Source: Parus major (Eukaryota > Chordata > Aves > Passeriformes > Paridae). From it: a stretch of 64,000 nt of DNA. Shown piece by piece: positions 1-46,734 of this stretch; positions within the stretch are counted from its first letter, which is position 1, and each line of letters begins with the position of its first letter. Below the pieces are notes generated by a model. The model did no database searches. It had not been told where the DNA came from and saw nothing but the letters and a program-made list of their open reading frames with translations. The stretch lies in the NCBI RefSeq assembly GCF_001522545.3, contig NC_031776.1, positions 35,665,964-35,729,963 of the forward strand, written 5' to 3'. A program made the translations under genes and the position numbers.

Positions 1-253
1 NNNNNNNNNNNNNNNNNNNNNNNNNNNNNNNNNNNNNNNNNNNNNNNNNNNNNNNNNNNNNNNNNNNNNNNNNNNNNNNNNNNNNNNNNNNNNNNNNNNN
101 NNNNNNNNNNNNNNNNNNNNNNNNNNNNNNNNNNNNNNNNNNNNNNNNNNNNNNNNNNNNNNNNNNNNNNNNNNNNNNNNNNNNNNNNNNNNNNNNNNNN
201 NNNNNNNNNNNNNNNNNNNNNNNNNNNNNNNNNNNNNNNNNNNNNNNNNNNNN
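1..253. other. Assembly gap (N run)
   Basis: All bases are N. The gap ends inside the 41-bp minisatellite that follows, so the repeat array probably caused the break and its true length is unknown. Confidence 0.99.
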
Positions 254-656
254 TTTCCTGTGGTTTGGGGATGTTTTGGGGTCACCCAGAATGATTTTCT
301 TGTGGTTTGAGGTTTCTTTTGCATCACCTAGAAGGATTTTTCTGTGATTTTCGGCTCTTTTGGGTCACCTAGAAGGGTTTTCCTGTGGTTTGGGGTTTTT
401 TTAGGGTCACCTAGAAGGATTTTCCTATGGTTTGGGGTTCCTTTGGGTGACCTAGAAGGGTTTTCCTGTGGTTTGAGGTTTCTTTTGGGTCATCTAGAAG
501 GATTTTCCTGTGGTTTTGGGCTCTTTGGGGTCACCTGAAAGGGTTTTCCTGTGCTTTGGTCTCTTTTGTCTCACTTAGAAGGATTTTCCTGTGGTTTTGG
601 GTCACCTAGAAGGGTTTTCCTGTGGTTTGGGTTAGTTTTTTTGGGTCAGCTAGAAG
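254..656. repeat. Minisatellite, about 41-bp unit, about 9.5 copies visible
   Basis: The core GTCACCTAGAAGG followed by TTTTCCTGTGGTTT recurs with starts at 281, 323, 364, 406, 447, 489, 530, 570, 601 and 645. Spacing is 40-44 bp apart from one shortened unit of 31 bp. The units differ by point changes and by the length of a T run. The array starts inside the preceding gap. A 64-residue reading frame crosses it, but that frame is a translation of the repeat and not a gene. The array lies in an upstream intron of KIF5C. Confidence 0.95.
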
Positions 657-1839
657 ATATTTAGACATTCCAGCAGAAATTCAAGGATTTCCTCCTTGCA
701 TGAGGCTGCTCCTCCCCTGTCCGTGTCTTGGAGCAGCTCAGCCTAGCAAAGCTGGGCTCTGTGGAAGTTAAGACCGAGCTTTTCTGGCTTCAGGTTTTGC
801 TCCACAATTCCCACAGACAAACCACCCAAGCTGCAGGATAAAGGACAACAGGAGCCCCGGGGCCTTGGGAAAATCTGCATTCCTGGAGGATGCAATCAGC
901 GATGTCTAATTAAGCAGGAGGGGGAAAAAATCACTGGCTCAGCCCTCACAGATGGCACAATCCTGAGTAATCCACCAGCTCTGGGTGTAATTAAATCAAA
1001 ATATCTGCAGGGCTCGAGCTGGTGCTTCCACATGGCCTGAGAAAGATCTCCTAAAGCCAATTTATATTCAGATTTACAAGTGGTGATAAAGGGAATGACC
1101 GTGGAGGAGCCGCTGTTTTCCTCCTCGAATAAAGGAAAAAGCTGTCGTTTCCAAGTGGAATCCAGTCTATATTCAGCTTTAATCCCAACATCCTCTTGTA
1201 AAGTTGCTAAAGTGTGTTGTGGAAAGGGGGAAAAAAATAGTCTGGAGTTGAAGAAATAGTAAATCCTCTTGGTAAAGCTGTTACGGGGGATTTTGTGTGA
1301 AATGGGAAATGGGAAATGCTTCACAGTGTTGGTGTTAAGCTCCACCAGGACACGGGGCTGTAACACAGACTTTCTGACAGACTTTCTTCACCACCTGAAA
1401 AGCAGGATCAAAGTTTAAAAATCACTTTTTTTTCCACCATAAGTCAATTTGGGATTTGATCTCCCCACAGCAGAGATTTCGGTGCTTGGTTCCTCATAAA
1501 TTGGAGTTATGATGTCAACATCCTGAATTAACAATCCTGCTTCAAATGTTGCATTTCATCTGCATTTAATCAAAGTTTTTATTAAAATCTCAGGGTTTAA
1601 TAGGCAGAGAGCTCTTGGTGGGTGTTTCCAAACCCTTTCAGTGAAGTTAGAGCAGAATCCATGGGAATATTTGTGGTTTCTTTCAGTTTTTAATTCCAGT
1701 TTTTCAGCCCACCTTTTGTTCCCTTCCTTTTTATGGCCTCTCTCACTTTTAGTGGGAGATTCCCTGCCCATGGAATGGGATGAGATTTAAATCCTTTCCA
1801 ACCCAAGCCATAAATGAAAGTGGGGGCCCCATTTCCATC
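657..1839. other. KIF5C upstream intron, no gene seen
   Basis: This is unique-looking sequence without long tandem repeats. A 156-codon minus-strand frame (896-1366) has no recognisable domain and no supporting splice context, so I treat it as chance. I searched by eye for the exon that should encode the kinesin P-loop (GQTSSGKT) and did not see it. Confidence 0.6.
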
Positions 1840-2405
1840 CCCCTCTTTTTTAAAATAAAAATCCATTAAATAAAATTTTTTAAATTAAATTTAAAAGAAT
1901 AAATTTAAAATAATATACATTTAAAAGAATAAATTTAAAATAAATTAAACTAAAATTTAAAAGAATAAATTTAAAAGAATTTTAAATTTATATAGAATAA
2001 ATTTATATTTATTAGAATAAATTTAAAATAATAAATTTAAAATAATGGAAACTTAAAAGAATAAATTTAAAATAAATTAAACTAAAATTTAAAATAATAG
2101 AAATTTTAAATAATAAAATAATAAATTTAAAATAAATTAAAATAAAATTAAAAATTAAAATAAAATTAAAAATAATAAATTAAAAATAATAAATTAAAAA
2201 TAATTAATTTAAAATAAAAATTAAAATAAAATTTAAAAGAATCAATTTAAAAGAATCAATTTAAAAGAATCAATTTAAAATAATCAATTTAAAATTAAAT
2301 TTAAAATAATAAATTTAAAATAATAAATTTAAAATAAATTAAAATAAAATTTAAAATAATAAATTTGAAATAAATTAAAATAAAATTTAAAATAAAATAA
2401 AAATG
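1840..2405. repeat. A/T-rich simple repeat, AATAAATTTAAAAT type
   Basis: About 570 bases consist almost entirely of A and T, built from irregular 14-20 bp units such as AATAAATTTAAAAT and AATTAAAATAAAATT. It is a degenerate low-complexity array in the KIF5C upstream intron. Confidence 0.95.
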
Positions 2406-3439
2406 GAATTTTCTACTGATTTAAATGGTGGCAGCTATGAGCATCCCTCACACTTCAGGTTTTACACCTGGATTTCTGAGCCAGAGGAGCTGTGGAAAGG
2501 AAAATATAATTATCATGGGGCTTGCTGAGCTAGGGAAAATATTGAGTTAAATGTATTTAAAAGTTGTCACTTCCTAAAAATGATTAAAGGATAAGTTTAG
2601 CTGGTGCTGCTGGGTAAATCCAGCTCCACCAAACCCATTCCAGCTCTGCTGGAGCATTCCTGCCTTTGGGGCTGCTTTAGGAATTGTGGGTTCTGCTGGA
2701 TTTGTGCACCCTGAAGGAATCCCAGTTTATCCCAGTTTATCCCAGTTTATCCCAGTTTATCCCAGTTTAGGGAAAGCTCCTTTTCCCTCTGAGGGAAAAC
2801 TCCCAGTTGGTCCAGGGAGGTTTTCCAGGATTTCTTCAAGGAGAGGGGTGGAAATGAGGCTGCAGCCACTGAGTGATGGAGCAAGGAAAGACAAAATCTT
2901 GAGGGGTGTTTGTACATTCAGTTTTCCCCTTCATCAGGGATTTAATTTGATTTAATTGCCTTTTTCCCCCCCATTCTCATAAATAAATGAAATAAAATGG
3001 TGCCTGGGATGGGAAGGAGTTTTTACTTTTGCAGCTTAAGAAGATGCTGGGTGTGGTGCAGGGTTTAAGTGCTGCAGGAGGTTATTGATTAATGAAATTA
3101 TCATTATTGATGAAATATAAATAAAATATTTACAGTTTAGCTCCAGCTGAGTGCTGCTCCATAGGGAAAACAGAAACGGAACTGATTTATCCCTTTTTGG
3201 GTTTTTTTCCCCTCAAGATGTTTCTGTAGTTCAGGGGCAGGAACCTCTGAACTAGAATAAAACAATATATATATAATTATAAATCATTAAGTGCTTTAAG
3301 CACAGGCTGGGGGGTGGAGGGAGAAGTGATGTCAGTTCTTGGTGTGAAATTGCCTTCATCCCTCCCTGGCTGCTGCTCAGAAATTCACTGCCACTCCACC
3401 AGCTCAGGGGAAATGGGGAAGTGACAAAAATTTCTATTT
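2406..3439. other. KIF5C upstream intron between two A/T-rich blocks, no gene seen
   Basis: Mixed-composition sequence. It contains one small decamer array (2721-2770, listed separately) and a short TATATATA run near 3268. I see no exon-like segment matching kinesin. Confidence 0.55.
2721..2770. repeat. Decamer tandem repeat, 5 copies
   Basis: CCCAGTTTAT is repeated four times without change and followed by CCCAGTTTAG. Confidence 0.97.
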
Positions 3440-4140
3440 TAGGCCCAAAATTTTATATTATAGAAAATATAAAATATAACAAATATATAAATAAAATATA
3501 ATAAGTATATAAATAAATATATAACTAAAATATAATAAATATAAAAATAAATATAAGAATTATATTAAAATAAATATAACAATATTATCTATTATAATAT
3601 ATAATAATTCTATATACAATATAATATATATAATTTATATAATATAATATATATAAAATATGTATTATATTATATTTATATTATATAGAATATATGTTTT
3701 GCATTAATATAAAATTTTATATATTATAAATATATAATATGTAATGTATAATATATTACATATAAAATATATAAATACAATATATAATACATATTAGATA
3801 ATTGATAATATATAAAATATAATATATATAATATATAATCTAATATACAATATATAATACATCATTATTATATATTATATATTATATATAATTAATATCT
3901 AATATAAAATACATAATTTAAACAATAAAACAATAGTTATGTAAGATATTGTATATTGTATTTTATTATATTATTGTATATATAATTATATATTGATAGA
4001 AGATGTATTTAAATGTTTTATATTGTTTTTATTATATATTGTTATCTGCTTCATAACAATATATTATATATTATTACATATAGCAATATATTATATATAT
4101 TATATATATTTTTATATACTATTTTATATATATAAAAATC
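3440..4140. repeat. A/T-rich simple repeat, TATAATATA type
   Basis: About 700 bases of almost pure A/T made of TATAATATA, ATATATTAT and similar words, many of them self-complementary. The 68-residue frame across its end is a translation of the repeat. Confidence 0.95.
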
Positions 4141-38466
<34,326 letters not shown>

Positions 38467-41127
38467 ACGAGAGGTAAGGCCAGAGTAACTTACTCACCTC
38501 TTCTCCCTCAATTCCCTTACATTTCATCTTGCTTTTAGGAGACTCACAGTATGTTTTTTTCCTATTTTTAGTAGTTGTTTGCTGATATTTACAATACTCA
38601 TTAATTGAGTGCTTGTTAAGAGGCTTTGCCAGCTGCTGAGGAGAGGTTTCATTTTAATGACTTGGCACTTAAAAGTTTTTTAAAACCTGCTCTGGTAAAT
38701 CTGGACCGAAATTCACACGTAGAGGTATGGAACTCATGTAGTAAAAGTACAATTCCATAGGTTCCTTCTGCCAGCATCATCTTCTGCTCTCTGTACCATG
38801 GATGTGTTTCCATGTTGGGGTATTCCAGCCTGGGATAGGGGTAGAGCAGTTGTCAGTGGCAGCAAGAGACATCTCCAAATTGGAGTGTCACCATTTGGCA
38901 CACTTTGCACTTATAGCTCTCTTCATGAGAAAAGAAAACCTAAATATTTTACTTTAATTGCCAATTAAATTGCTTGAGGGTTTCTCCTAAGCAAAAGATG
39001 AGCAGCCTATTCCCAGGAGGCTGTTCCATGGACTCCATCCTCCTGTTTTTTTCTTTAAATGCTCATTATTGGTGAGATTTTATATCTGCGTTATTTTAGA
39101 TGATCACTTTATGTCACAGACATGCCAAGAGCTGGATGGCAGCAAGTGGCTGTGAAAAGCAGCCTGGGGACAGCAAACTTGTCCCTCCAAGTCTGGCTTT
39201 TTGCCCTCCTTGAGGATTAATTCTGTCTCACGACTCTCTTCATGGTCTGTGGTCTCCTCAAGGCGTTCTTGGGGGTTTTTAGCTTTTTTTGGGGAATGTT
39301 TCATGTCAGGCTTGCATGCCAAGCATCCATCATGCCACACTCAAGCTGTTATTGTGCTGGGGGATTGTTCCTGCTCATTGTGTTTGCCATGAGCTTCCAG
39401 CAACAAATATTTCCTCTGTGGGTAAATTAGGGCAGGGCTTTGCTGAGTGGTTTTGTCCATTCTGGTCTGAAATTGGCTTTTCCACCTTACGAGTGAGGTG
39501 CCTCTGTCCATCTGCTTGACTGCATTCCCACCTCTGTGACCTGGCAAAGAGTGGAGTACAGAGCCTTGTCAAAGATTTCTAAACATTTCTTGTAACAGCT
39601 ACTCTGAGGGGAAAAAGCTGCCACCTGCCTCAAATTCATGCACCTTTAATTTACCAACTGCAGTGAAGTGAAAAGTCAGACTCCAGGCAGGCCACACGTG
39701 TCAAGTGAACAACTATAGATAAATAAAAGTTAATAATAAAACATTCAAACTGGATGGTTCTGTAATAACAAGAAATGATTGTGGAAGGCAAGAAAAAGCA
39801 ATCAGGAGGCATAAAATTCCCACCAGATATTTCAGATACTGAGGTTTAGATTTGAGGGCTTTGGAGATGAGCAGGTTCAGGCCATGTTGCAGAAGAGTCC
39901 CAGGGAAAATGAGGCTGGAGAAAAAGGTGGAATATTTCAGGAGAAACTGAATAAAGTTACAGACTTGGAGTTTCTGGAAAAAAATAGGAAAAATCTGAAA
40001 ATCAAATGGCAGACCTACAGGTTGGAATGAAACCATTTCCACCATGTGTTCTAGATTTTTTGCTCACATCCAGAATTAAGTGTGGAAGGTGTAGTCTAGG
40101 AAGTGACTGGAGAAGGTCAGTTCTCCTCAGTTTTGGTCCTTTAGGCAAGAATTTTATTGGCAAATTCCAACTGTTTGGCTGCCAAAATTGGGAATATCTG
40201 AGTAATCTGAATTCTGAGCTTGGATGGAAACGCAGGGGTCTGAGTAAGGGTGTTAGTAAAGGTGCTACCAGTGCAGGGAAAACTTCCTCCAGATCATTTC
40301 CTGATTATTGATGAGACATTCCTGTGCTCTGCAGAAAGTTATTCGGAGTGATGCAGTTCTACCCAGCTGAAACTAGAACAAAACTTTCTTTTATAGTCAT
40401 TTAACAGCAGAGAAATAAAATTGAGGTTCCTATTTCAACATTTGCTGAGGGAAGATTTATCTTGTGTTCATTCATTATTCACCATAAAGATAAAAGACAC
40501 TTAGTGCTGTTAGACTGGTCAGTGGTTATGATTGATGGACCCAGCAGATGGAAGAGAAAGAAATGTGGCTTTTAATAAAATGTGCTTGTCTAATTTGCAT
40601 ATATAAAAGTATACAGTATATTTGTATAATATTATCATGATATTATATATAAAATATTTTTGATAGTTCTCAAAACATTTTATATATGTGTGTATATATC
40701 AGGAAAAATCTCTGTCAGGAGACAGAGAACAGAAGGATTGGCTTGAATTTGTATTTTTTCATCCTTTTGATTTTATAATTTTCAAACTCCCCTGCTGTTA
40801 CTTTTTCCCCTTATTACATGAGATAAACACACACCAGCTCTTCAGCACATCCAATGAGCCAAGAGAAAAACCCCATTAAAGGAACAGAAAATTAAAGGTG
40901 GGGGGAAAAAGAAATAAATTCAGACCTTTAGACAGTGTTTGGGTGAGACATAATTCCAGGCTTCTCCATCAGGACAATTGGCTCATTTTGTGAGACCCAA
41001 ATTCCGTAATTTTTTTAACGTGACTGCGGATTCATCTCTTTGGTTGCTGCCCGTCTCATTTGGGTGCTCTGCTTTCTAATCCCCCAAATCCACTGATTTT
41101 CCTTCCCTTTCTCGCTCTCTCTGGCAG
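38467..41127 (+). other. KIF5C: End of stop-codon exon and probable last intron of KIF5C
   Basis: Seven 3'UTR bases (38467-38473) are followed by the donor GTAAGG. A good acceptor with a pyrimidine tract (TTTCTCGCTCTCTCTGGCAG) ends at 41127. KIF5B also has its stop codon in the penultimate exon as far as I recall. No other gene is seen in this 2.6 kb. The stretch near 40600-40700 is A/T-rich. Confidence 0.65.
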
Positions 41128-41753
41128 GTCAGTTCCACTTAGCATGTTAAGGACTGTCATTAAGTCACATTAGTTTCTTTTTTGCCCCTCTCCAACCCGG
41201 TCCACGTCCTGTCCACCCTGCGCTTCCCACGGCCGTCGGCGATGCCCCGCTCCAGGTACTCCGAGCTTCGTAGGATCTCCACGTGTACAGAAGTGTCCAG
41301 CTCAGCTCCTCCAGATCCTTGTACAATGTCTGGAACATTCCCACCTCAGTAAGGATGATAGGGAGTCTGCCACTCCGAATTCCACGACCCCTTGGCGCTG
41401 CTTAGGTTGGGGCTTCTCCACTCAGAGCGATGCTTTGTTTCTTTTCCGAGTCCTCCGTTGGCATCGGTAATTCCCGACTTCTGGCATCAAGGAATTAATT
41501 ATTCAATGACCAAGTGCCATCAAAGGCAGGTGATTGTGCTCTGTCATGACTGATTTCCTGTATAATATACATATTATTTTATATTTTTAGGGGATGAAAA
41601 TGTGCTGCTATGTGGTTTAATTTTACTGCTTAACATTTTCAGAAGGAAATTTCCCCAAAGAACCATTTGTAATATCCTGATTTAAAAAAAAAAAAGGAAA
41701 AAAAAATATCTTTGGACTGTATAAAATAACCTTTATTGCAGTACCTGGTAAAG

Positions 41754-41759
41754 AATAAA
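41754..41759 (+). terminator. Candidate proximal polyadenylation signal of KIF5C
   Basis: AATAAA in AAAGAATAAATGGG, about 630 bp into the inferred 3'UTR exon. Confidence 0.45.
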
Positions 41760-42913
41760 TGGGATGCAGAGAAATCTGTTAGTATAGACCTAGGATTTGA
41801 AGTTTGGTAGTTCCATGAATTTATCTGTGTGACCTGTTTTAAAATTAAGCTCCTATTTCCGTGTAGTTCTCCCTACAGTGGTGGGTTTTCCTGGAGTGGG
41901 ATGGCTTAGCCACACATTTGTAAGAGTTGTTCCCTAGGAATTTTTGAAGGATTTCAGAATGCTGTGGAAATCTCACCTTGGAAAATCTGACAAGCATCTC
42001 CCCCCCTCCCCCTTTCCCCAGACAAGCCCTGATCTGTTCACACCGGAATTCAGATCCCGGAGGGAACAGTCCCATCCCAGAACAAAGGAAAATAAAATCC
42101 CCCAAACCCTTCCTTAAAAAAATCCAGAAGGAGGTGAGAGTTGTACACTCGAGCTGTCCTTTGCAGACAAAATCTGGGAATTTTTTTGCTGGGATGTGAG
42201 GAGCACATTGCCAGGGGAAGGGAATGTCTTTCTAAGCCACTCTGTCCACTCATCCTATGGAAGATCTGCTTTGTGCTCCAGAGGGAAGGAAAAGCCTTCC
42301 TTGGATCTCTCAGACAGCAAATTTCCATCTTCCCAGCAAGGGGGCACTGGAATTGCTCTGAGAAGGTTCTGCTGGCAGGCAGAAGGTGCTGCTCCTCCTC
42401 CTCTTCCTCCCTCCCTCCGCATCTCCTGGGGCAGGTGGGACTCCAGGAAGCCGGGATTCCAGGAAGGCTCCAGGAATCTGGAATTCCAGGAAGGCTCTGT
42501 AGCCCTCTGGTCTTCTTTTGCAGAAGTCTGCTCTTCTTTAATTTGAGATTGATTGGGATATTTTTTTTATTATTTTTTTTTAATTTCTGAGTGTGTAGGT
42601 GTAGAACTCTTCAGTTCCATAGAGAGTTTTGGAAGATTGTGAGTTGACTTTAGATGTTTTTTTTCTACTGAAATTAGGGTGTTGCAAAGTAAGTTGAACT
42701 TAATTTAACTGGTTTTGTTTTTTGATTTTTTGTTGTTTTTTTTTTTTAATGTTGCACTATTTTGGGAGAGCATTTTGCTAAACATATTTAATGAAGTTGC
42801 AGATTTGCATGTATTTAATTTATTTTGTATTTTCCAAAGTTTTATATTTTCTTTCGTTACGTGCATGTGCACTGCCAGAAGAATGAACTGTGAACTTGCC
42901 ATATGCAATCTTT

Positions 42914-42919
42914 AATAAA
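42914..42919 (+). terminator. Candidate middle polyadenylation signal of KIF5C
   Basis: AATAAA in TTTAATAAAATCAC, followed within about 30 bp by CTACTCTGTGCTATC. It is a plausible alternative 3' end. Confidence 0.45.
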
Positions 42920-44129
42920 ATCACTAACTCAGAACTACTCTGTGCTATCTTACCAGCTGGTCAGAGCTGAGGTTTCTACTAGGAATTAATAATCCTCTTG
43001 TTTCAGTTCTAGGAAAAGATCCCAAGCTTATTTGCTGTCGAAGATTTTTGTACTGTAGGCAAACTTTGTGTTGCATCTCTCAGAGTTCGGGATGGAACTC
43101 TATTGTAAATGCAGACACCAAAAAAAGGTCTGGATTCCTCAAGGCATCACCAGGAATTTTTTTGGGGACAGCTCTGCCAGCTCCCTGCAGCTTGAGGGAG
43201 AAGTGAACTCGGACATCTCTTCCTCGTGCTGGTGCTGATCAGCCAGTCAGTGCCACCAGCAGCAAAAGGAGGAAGTTTCTCCAAGTTCCCTTTTACACCA
43301 AGGCTGCAGGAGCACTTCCAGCAATGCCCCAAAGATGCCTTAGGCTAAAATCCTCAAAATTAAACACCTGAGAGATTCAATAATTGGAAAGGATGAATTC
43401 TCAGTTGAACATACTCTGCTTGTATCTATTTTTATTTTTGAAGCCTATTTTAATTAGGCGACTTCAGTTTGTATCGCGTGTTGTATATTCAACTTTTGTA
43501 CCATTTTTAAGGCTTTCACATTTTATATCTGGAAAGGAAAACCACACATCTGCTCTGCAGAGATCAGAACCTGTCTCTTGCTGTTTCCCGACCCTATCTT
43601 CCTTTCTTTGCTCTTTGAGTGTTGTGTTCTATTTATTCCAGGCTCATTTTTAAAGTTGTGGTTTGTACAGCGCAAGTGAAATTTCACATCTAAAAATGTC
43701 ATGCATGGGAAAAATTGGGTTGGAAATACCATTTCTGAATGGGAAACGGATTTCAGATGGAACTAAAGTGCATATTGTTCTTTTTGCTAGTAATTAAAAA
43801 GTATTTCTGGCTCACTTGAGCTTCTCTTAATGATATGTTCAAATATCTTGTGTTTGTCCTTGAGTTCACGTTTCATCGACTTGTTTTCTGGAAAGCAAGG
43901 AAAGTTTTAAGCTTGGAAAGATCTTGGCTGATGCATTTTTAAGTTTTGTATTAAACTCAACAAGGGTGAGAGTTGGATTATCCTGAAGATACTGAAAACT
44001 TAAAAATAAGTCACCAAAAAAAATTTTGCTACAAGAATTCCTGCCCGCAGAGCCTCGAGTAGCTTTACAATTTCACTTTATAAAGCCTAACGGACTGAGA
44101 TGCACTTTTGCCTGAAATCTTTATAAATC

Positions 44130-44346
44130 GTAGGATCATGGAGTGGTTTGGTTGGAAGGGATTTTAAAGATCAGCTGATTCCTCCTTCCACTATCCCAGG
44201 CTGCTCCATGCCCCAGTGTCCAACCTGGCCTTGGATATTCCAGGGATCCAGGGGCAGCCCCAGCTTCTCTGGGCCCCCTGTGCCAGGGCCTCCCCACCCT
44301 CACAGGATTCCTTCCCAATATCCCATCCAGCCCTGCCCTAAGGCTT
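44130..44346 (-). mobile_element. CR1 LINE fragment inside the KIF5C 3'UTR
   Basis: The + strand reads TAGGATCATGGAGTGGTTTG, GTTGGAAGGGATTTTAAAG and CCAACCTGGCCTTGGATATT, the reverse complement of the CR1 3' end. If the distal polyadenylation site is used, this antisense CR1 becomes part of the mRNA. Confidence 0.88.
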
Positions 44347-45042
44347 GAAAATAAACAAAATCAAGAATTTTCATTTGAACACGGTTTTATCTGAAGGATT
44401 GTTAAAACAACAGCGATGAAGGTCCAAAAAGAAAAGGGCTCATCCGATCCCCATTGCTGGAGGAGAAATACCTCACATAACCATGACTGAAGTACTCCTC
44501 CACAGAGGGGGGGAATAAAAAGTGGGCAGGATAATCTGAATCTCCCCTTGCTTTGACTTTTGTCCTCACTGTGCCTGTAGGAACCGCGCCGTGCACCGGC
44601 ACCATCCGCTGTGCGGGATGGCAGCACCGCTCCACCGCCGCCCCGCTGGCTGTGGGGGAGCCACGGGGCTGAGGCATCCTGTAGATTTATCCCTGTCTAG
44701 TTTGTAAAGTGTGTAACGTGTACTGCAGATGTGTATTCTCTGGGCTCTATGTATCTTTACAGTAGTGTTCAATTTAGGAGAAAAAAAAGAAAAACAAACA
44801 AAAAAAAAAAGAGAAATAAATGGTGGACACGTTTTGCTGGTAACAAGGGGAAATTTTTTTTTTTGCCATTGCATCAAATGATGCTGAACTGTATTAAACT
44901 CTTGATAGCAGACCTGAACCCTCCTCCTCCCCCCCCAGCCTGTGGAGAGAAGTCTTTTATCTTCGTGCTGAAGTTCTGTCGGAGATGGATGGATACACTG
45001 GCAGACTGCATGATGTATCATTCGAAATCCGTTACAGTGGAA

Positions 45043-45048
45043 AATAAA
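45043..45048 (+). terminator. Probable distal polyadenylation signal of KIF5C
   Basis: AATAAA in GGAAAATAAAACTGAACTG. It is the last such hexamer before the CR1 block and has a downstream GT-rich element. Confidence 0.55.
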
Positions 45049-45064
45049 ACTGAACTGAACTCTG

Positions 45065-45358
45065 CCGTGTGGGCCTGGTGTGACACGGGACAGGACACTG
45101 ACAGCTCTCTGGGACAGGGACAGCACCCAGGGAACGCCTGGATGGAGCTGGGCCAGACTTTGGGTGGGCACCAGAGCAAGATTCTTCCCCCAGAGGGTGC
45201 TGGCACTGCCCAGGCTCCCCAGGGAATGGGCCTGAGGCTGGCAGAGCTCCAGGAGAGCTTGGACATCGCTCCAGGGATGCCCAGGGTGGGGTTTTGGGGT
45301 GCAGGGCCAGGAGCTGGATCCCTGATCCTGTGGCTCCAGGATATTCCCTGATTCCATG
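45065..45358 (+). mobile_element. CR1 LINE fragment directly after the KIF5C 3' end
   Basis: It contains GGAGCTGGGCCAGACTTTGG, TTCCCCCAGAGGGTGCTGGC and TGGGGTGCAGGGCCAGGAGC and ends near CAGGATATTCCCTGATTCCATGAA-type sequence. It has the same subtype as 27528-27725 and 52250-52575 but the opposite orientation. Confidence 0.85.
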
Positions 45359-45449
45359 AATGACCCATTCAGTGGAACCACACTCCAGAGCGGCCTTAGT
45401 CCATTCTCTGGATTTCAGCTTTCCTTCTAAACCTGTAGAAAATGAAAAA

Positions 45450-45592
45450 ATCCCAGACTGGTTTGGGTTGGAAGGGACCTTAAAGCTCATCCCATTCCAC
45501 CCCTGCCATGGACAGGGACACCTTCCACTATCCCAGCTTGTTCCAAGCCCCATCCAGCCTGGGATTGGACCTGCCAGGGATCCAGGGGCACT
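45450..45592 (-). mobile_element. CR1 LINE fragment
   Basis: ACTGGTTTGGGTTGGAAGGG then ACCTTAAAGCTCATCCCATT and CATGGACAGGGACACCTTCC are the reverse complement of the CR1 3' end. It forms an inverted pair with the preceding CR1 piece. Confidence 0.9.
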
Positions 45593-45977
45593 AATTAAAA
45601 AAGTTGGGTGACTGGGGAATGAAGAGAGCAGAATCTTCAATATTTTTAATAAATAATTTCATCATCTCTACTACCCCTCCACAGATATATTCCTCCTTCT
45701 TCGTTTTCATTAGCCTGGAGGATGTCAGGGAGACTCTTCCACTTCCCTTGTGCATATATTTCCATTTTTATAGGAATATTACACTCACTTTATGAAATGG
45801 AGTAGAAGTTCGTGTGTCCTTACCACTTCCCTAAAGTCATATTTGGGAGCTTTAGAAACAGCTTATTTCCAGTAATTATTACTCTGAGCATTTCTCAATT
45901 AAATCATAACTTTTCTCCTCAGCAAAGCAAGTTCTGGGCACTCCAAAGTTTCTGTAGGAATGGCTTGCTCTCTTTAA

Positions 45978-46008
<31 letters not shown>

Positions 46009-46734
46009 GCTGCTGAGTAGACTCCTAATGAGGATTATGTGGGTTTTGCACCATAAAAACAGCACTTAGAAATTAGTCCAGTAAAATTTGAAGTCGGTTA
46101 TTAAAAGTAATGAATAAATTTTGGACTGTGATACATTTCGGTTTCAGTGCATAAATAAGAGGCATTTCCTCACCCTCCGAGAATCTCCTGCAGGATGAGG
46201 ATGGCTCCACCCGGGAAGAAGAGGCTTTCCAGGGTAGATGGTTTATATTAAAGAGAGCAGATGGGAAGTCCAAACATTCCCCACAAATCCTGGAGAGGAA
46301 GGCAAACACTGCAGGGTGCCAGAGCTCTTTCCATGAGTCAAAAAAGATTCACCCTTCAAGATCTCCTCGATAAAGCTCATGCCTGGAGGATGAACTCAAT
46401 TAGACAGCAGACTGTTTGCAAGTGCATCCCTACAATTTCGTTTTCGGAATGTGGGATTGCAGCAGTTAATTAACTCCATGAAAAAAAGCACAAATTATCC
46501 AAGATCCACCTTTCGCAAGAGCGCAGCGAAAACAAAGGAATGGGAGCGGCATCCCTAGAAAAATACTCACGGCAAGGCTGCCGCTATTGATTCAAACACT
46601 TCTTAGCTCAAACTGAAACACTTTAAATTTCTCTTCCAGCAGAGCTGAGCCCAAGGCAAGCTGCATTTATCCCAAAATGAGGATATTCGGTAGTTCGGGA
46701 TCAAGACCGCTGGTGGTCACCTTGGTGCTCTCTC
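45593..46734. other. Intergenic sequence between KIF5C and the CpG island
   Basis: Unique-looking A/T-moderate sequence with a T run near 45990. No gene recognised. Confidence 0.5.

Larger units (their letters stand above)
41128..45065 (+). other. KIF5C: KIF5C 3'UTR exon (inferred extent)
   Basis: No coding frame of note is present, the sequence is A/T-rich with many T runs, and five AATAAA hexamers lie on the + strand at 41754, 42914, 44350, 44815 and 45043. The last is followed by a GT-rich stretch (CCGTGTGGGCCTGGTGTGAC), which fits a cleavage site near 45060. A CR1 piece lies inside the region. The start is inferred from the acceptor, and the end from the last signal and the CR1 boundary just after it. 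Confidence 0.6.

Noticed and set aside
254..656. CRISPR-like array
   Set aside because: Units are head-to-tail with no distinct spacers, and the context is a vertebrate intron.
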